Shown: one piece after another, positions 7,734 to 9,949 of the stretch
How positions within the stretch are numbered: the stretch's first letter is position 1
How the letters are laid out: the number at the start of each line of letters is the position of its first letter
NCBI GenBank assembly: GCA_023390695.1
Contig: JAEWCJ010000209.1
Coordinates: 1-9,949 of the forward strand
Length of the DNA stretch: 9,949 nt
Source of the DNA: Pseudomonadota bacterium
GTDB lineage: Bacteria > Pseudomonadota > Alphaproteobacteria > Rhizobiales > Xanthobacteraceae
Direction: 5' to 3'
Made by a program: the position numbers and the translations under genes
Notes under the pieces: generated by a model
Database searches by the model: none
Seen by the model: the letters and a program-made list of their open reading frames with translations, nothing else
What the model was told of the DNA's origin: nothing

Positions 7734-8711
7734 TTAGAATGAATAGCGTTTGCCGACCGCCGAGGGTGCCAACACCTCATCGCCAAATGCATTGGCGAGC
7801 GCGGTCATGGCGCGCCATCCGGTGCAATGGCCGGCGGCGATCGTCTTCAACCCGAATTGTTTGAGCCCCTCCACCGTCGGCGGAATCACCGCCTCGTTGG
7901 GCCCTGACAGATGCAGACCGCCCATCACCGCATGCAGCGGAACATCGGGGAAACTCGCGCGTGCATGGGTGAGCACGTTGACCACGCCGGCATGCGAACA
8001 GGACGTGAGCACGACCAATCCCTTGCCCTTCACATGCACGCCGAGCCAGCGCTCGTCGATCAGCATTTCGTCCGGCTCCCAGCTCTTGCCGTCCGATGTC
8101 CGCCGCACCTGTCCGGGATAACCGCGCTCAAAGGCGGTCACGCGTGGAATCTCGCCGCTGACATGGAACATGCCGTCGAGCAGCGATTGCGGCTCACGCG
8201 TCACCACCACCTTGGCGCCGAACGAGGTCAGCGCCTCCACGCCCGGGATGTCTTCCATCTGCCGGAGCCCGCCATTCGGCATCTTGACCGCACGGGTGTG
8301 GAACATGTCGGGATGCGCGTAATAGGGAATCTCCTTGCCGCCATTGCGGGCGCGGATCATGTTGAGCGCCAGCAGCATGGCGCCGGCATGATCCCAATGA
8401 CCATGCGAGAGCACGATGCTCTCAACCGCGCCGATATCGGCGGCAAGCCGCGTGACGTTGCGCTCGAAGGCGTATTCCTCAGGCCCGGTATCGAACAACA
8501 AGGTGTGGCGCACGCCATTGCGTTCCGCCGTCAGCAGACAGGACAGACCATGCGCGGCACAGCACAGGCATTTCCCGCCCATCATGCGGATGCCGCGCCG
8601 CATCAGCCCGGCGCCTTCATGCTCGACATAAGCCGGCGTTGACGAAAGCATGTCGGTGACGTTGTCGACCAGGATCTGGACGTCCAGCCGGTCCACTTCG
8701 ACGATTGTCAT
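7734..8711 (-). CDS. MBL-fold metallo-hydrolase (COG1237-like)
   Basis: A 325-residue cytoplasmic metallo-beta-lactamase-fold enzyme. The dinuclear metal motif is complete: H103-x-H105-x-D107-H108 in SHGHWDHAG. Further likely ligands are H240 (TSCSHAGVVN), H267 (GGLHLSG) and H295 (AGHCTGW). The opening LVDNVTD and the LLFDTG strand are typical of the branch often annotated as 7,8-dihydropterin-6-methyl-4-(beta-D-ribofuranosyl)-aminobenzene-5'-phosphate synthase; in bacteria that name is rarely a proven activity. A cysteine cluster (C48, C50, C51, C58, with H54) precedes the metal site. The ATG at 8711 begins 21 bases after the cyclase stop, with a weak GGCGG site. Its place between a cyclase-family hydrolase and an AhpD-like protein suggests hydrolysis of a lactone, cyclic amide or ester intermediate, which is inference. 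Confidence 0.92.
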   Translation of the reverse strand: MTIVEVDRLDVQILVDNVTDMLSSTPAYVEHEGAGLMRRGIRMMGGKCLCCAAHGLSCLLTAERNGVRHTLLFDTGPEEYAFERNVTRLAADIGAVESIVLSHGHWDHAGAMLLALNMIRARNGGKEIPYYAHPDMFHTRAVKMPNGGLRQMEDIPGVEALTSFGAKVVVTREPQSLLDGMFHVSGEIPRVTAFERGYPGQVRRTSDGKSWEPDEMLIDERWLGVHVKGKGLVVLTSCSHAGVVNVLTHARASFPDVPLHAVMGGLHLSGPNEAVIPPTVEGLKQFGLKTIAAGHCTGWRAMTALANAFGDEVLAPSAVGKRYSF

Positions 8712-8732
8712 GATACGCCGCCGGTCGGCCGC

Positions 8733-9779
8733 TTATTGTCCGGGCACACCGATCGCCACCGGCCGCACCGGGGAGCCGGAGCCCCCCTGCGCGCGCAACG
8801 GCAGCACGATGGTGCAGGACAGCCAGACGCGATCGCGCACCATCTCGCCGAGATTGGCGTTCTGGATGTTGTAGATGCCGGCCTGCACCAGATTGTGGTG
8901 ATGGATGGCGAAGGGCAAGCCCGGGGGTGTCCCCTCCGCCGGCTTCGCCTGGCCGGCCAGCATGCCCTCCGGCACCGGATCGGTGAACGGATTGTCGAGC
9001 GCGACCAGCACCACCTGCTTCTCCTCCAGATACTTCGCCGCGTCGAAAGCAAGTCCCGGCCCCTTGGTGTAATAGGTCTTGTCGGTGTCGGGATCTTTCC
9101 AGCCGTCGCCCCAGCCGGTGTAGATGTAGACGACGTCGCCCGGCAGCAGCCCGCGCTCATTCAGCCGCTGCACCTTCAGCATCTCCTCGATATGCGCCGC
9201 CGTCACCAGACTGCCCGGCGCCATCGGCTGTCCCTTGCCGACATGCGTCTTGGCGTCGAGCAGAATCGCGGTGGTGATGACCGGGGGCACTTTCTCGATA
9301 CCGAGCTTCTGCAACGGCGAATCCGGCGACGGCTTCACCTGTTGCTGCGTGAAGCCGCCGTAATAGGTGGCCTTGTCGGAAGGAAAATCGCCCTTGCCGT
9401 CCCAGGGCTGCGGCAGCACGGCGAAATGCCCGAGCGCATCCATCTGCGTGCCTTGCGCGCCCGCCTCCCCGCTCACCGTCTCTTCGCCGTTGAACGCATG
9501 CCGCGTGCCGGGAATGCCGACGGTCGGCCGGTATTTATCGACCAGCGGCGTGCCGAATGGCGATTGCGGCATGGTGTTGGAGCGGAGGTGCGAGATTTCG
9601 TAGGATTTCGATTGCGGAGAGGCCAGATGCGGCGCGCAGCGCTGCCAGGTCTGCGTGCCGAGATTGTTGGCCATGCCGATCTCGTCGCCGGCCGGCCAAC
9701 GGCTTTGCGCCTGCAACGGCGCGATCGACGCCAACACCAGTGCCAAAGTGATACCGCCGAGCGCGCCGGTCCTGTCCAT
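8733..9779 (-). CDS. Secreted cyclase-family (kynurenine formamidase-like) protein
   Basis: A 348-residue member of the COG1878 cyclase/KynB-type hydrolase family, which hydrolyses cyclic or acyl amides and esters at a metal site. An N-terminal signal peptide (hydrophobic 7-20, likely cut near LQA-Q at 24-25) puts it in the periplasm, unlike cytoplasmic KynB; it is also longer than KynB (about 210 residues), matching the long branch. The metal motif, HxGTHxDxxxH in characterised members, reads AQGTQMDALGH here: A108 and Q112 stand where two His are expected, while D114 and H118 remain. Near the C-terminus HHHNLVQAGIYNIQNANL aligns with the usual His and Glu metal region, with Gln at the Glu position. 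The active site is therefore altered. The ATG at 9779 follows the upstream stop by one base, with its GGGGTGG ribosome site inside the last codons of that gene. Confidence 0.88.
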   Translation of the reverse strand: MDRTGALGGITLALVLASIAPLQAQSRWPAGDEIGMANNLGTQTWQRCAPHLASPQSKSYEISHLRSNTMPQSPFGTPLVDKYRPTVGIPGTRHAFNGEETVSGEAGAQGTQMDALGHFAVLPQPWDGKGDFPSDKATYYGGFTQQQVKPSPDSPLQKLGIEKVPPVITTAILLDAKTHVGKGQPMAPGSLVTAAHIEEMLKVQRLNERGLLPGDVVYIYTGWGDGWKDPDTDKTYYTKGPGLAFDAAKYLEEKQVVLVALDNPFTDPVPEGMLAGQAKPAEGTPPGLPFAIHHHNLVQAGIYNIQNANLGEMVRDRVWLSCTIVLPLRAQGGSGSPVRPVAIGVPGQ

Positions 9780-9780
9780 A

Positions 9781-9949
9781 TTACCACCCCATCAATTTCT
9801 TTGTGCTCACCTCATTGTCCTTGAGAAACGTTCGGTAGTCATCCCCTTTGATCACGCGCGGCTCGAGCGAAAGCTGCCGCGCCTTCTGCTGATGCTCCGG
9901 CGACGTGAGCGTCTTTTCCAGCGCTGCGGTGAGCGTCTCGCGCACGTCT
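9781..9949 (-). CDS. Probable Bug/TctC-type solute-binding protein, C-terminal end
   Basis: Only the last 56 codons are visible; the gene enters from the right edge and stops with TAA at 9781. The fragment reads as a helix (VRETLTAALEKTLTSPEHQQ), a short LSLEP-R-VIKG strand region, then DDYRTFLKDNEVSTKKLMGW. This order, with a partner helix after 'SPE', a '-EP-' strand and a Y/F-x3-L-x3-E tail ending in Trp, resembles the C-terminus of tripartite tricarboxylate (Bug) binding proteins and related periplasmic binding proteins. With so little sequence the family is tentative. It would be the upstream, probably periplasmic, partner of the secreted cyclase, with one base between the two genes. Confidence 0.55.
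   Translation of the reverse strand, partial: DVRETLTAALEKTLTSPEHQQKARQLSLEPRVIKGDDYRTFLKDNEVSTKKLMGW

Overview
The window is high-GC DNA (about 60-65% by eye) with densely packed genes. Gene content and protein style suggest an alphaproteobacterium of the Hyphomicrobiales (Bradyrhizobium/Rhodopseudomonas-like): a glutathione-dependent formaldehyde dehydrogenase, a short-membrane-domain chemoreceptor, a probable Bug/TctC-type binding protein and small Ala/Pro-rich membrane proteins. This placement is inferred from style and is not proven by any marker gene. I see no rRNA, tRNA, CRISPR array, insertion sequence or phage gene.

Layout. (1) 1-898, + strand: the 3' part of a class I photolyase gene, meeting tail-to-tail with an EamA/DMT transporter (900-1778, -). 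(2) 1848-3029, -: a membrane-bound diguanylate cyclase with intact GGEEF and RxxD sites. (3) 3160-4287, +: a class III alcohol dehydrogenase (S-hydroxymethylglutathione dehydrogenase), ended by a strong hairpin terminator that probably serves both strands. (4) 4363-6176, -: a two-gene unit of a small membrane-anchored protein and a six-TM chemoreceptor, joined by an ATGA stop/start overlap. (5) 6177-6414: a divergent regulatory region with three palindromes, one of TetR-operator type. (6) 6415-7298, +: a small secreted ClpP/crotonase-like protein and a single-TM Ala/Pro-rich protein. (7) 7330-9949, -: a tight four-gene run, transcribed from the right edge inward: the C-terminus of a probable tricarboxylate-type solute-binding protein, a secreted 'cyclase family' hydrolase with altered metal-ligand motifs, a metallo-beta-lactamase-fold hydrolase and an AhpD-like CxxC protein.

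How the genes work together. The left half is mostly single housekeeping or stress genes: light repair of DNA, export, c-di-GMP signalling and formaldehyde detoxification. The two most interesting units are the coupled small protein plus histidine-rich receptor, which looks like a two-piece membrane sensor, and the binding protein/cyclase/MBL/AhpD run, which looks like an uptake-and-ring-opening cassette for an unidentified compound. Both interpretations are inference from domain content and gene spacing.
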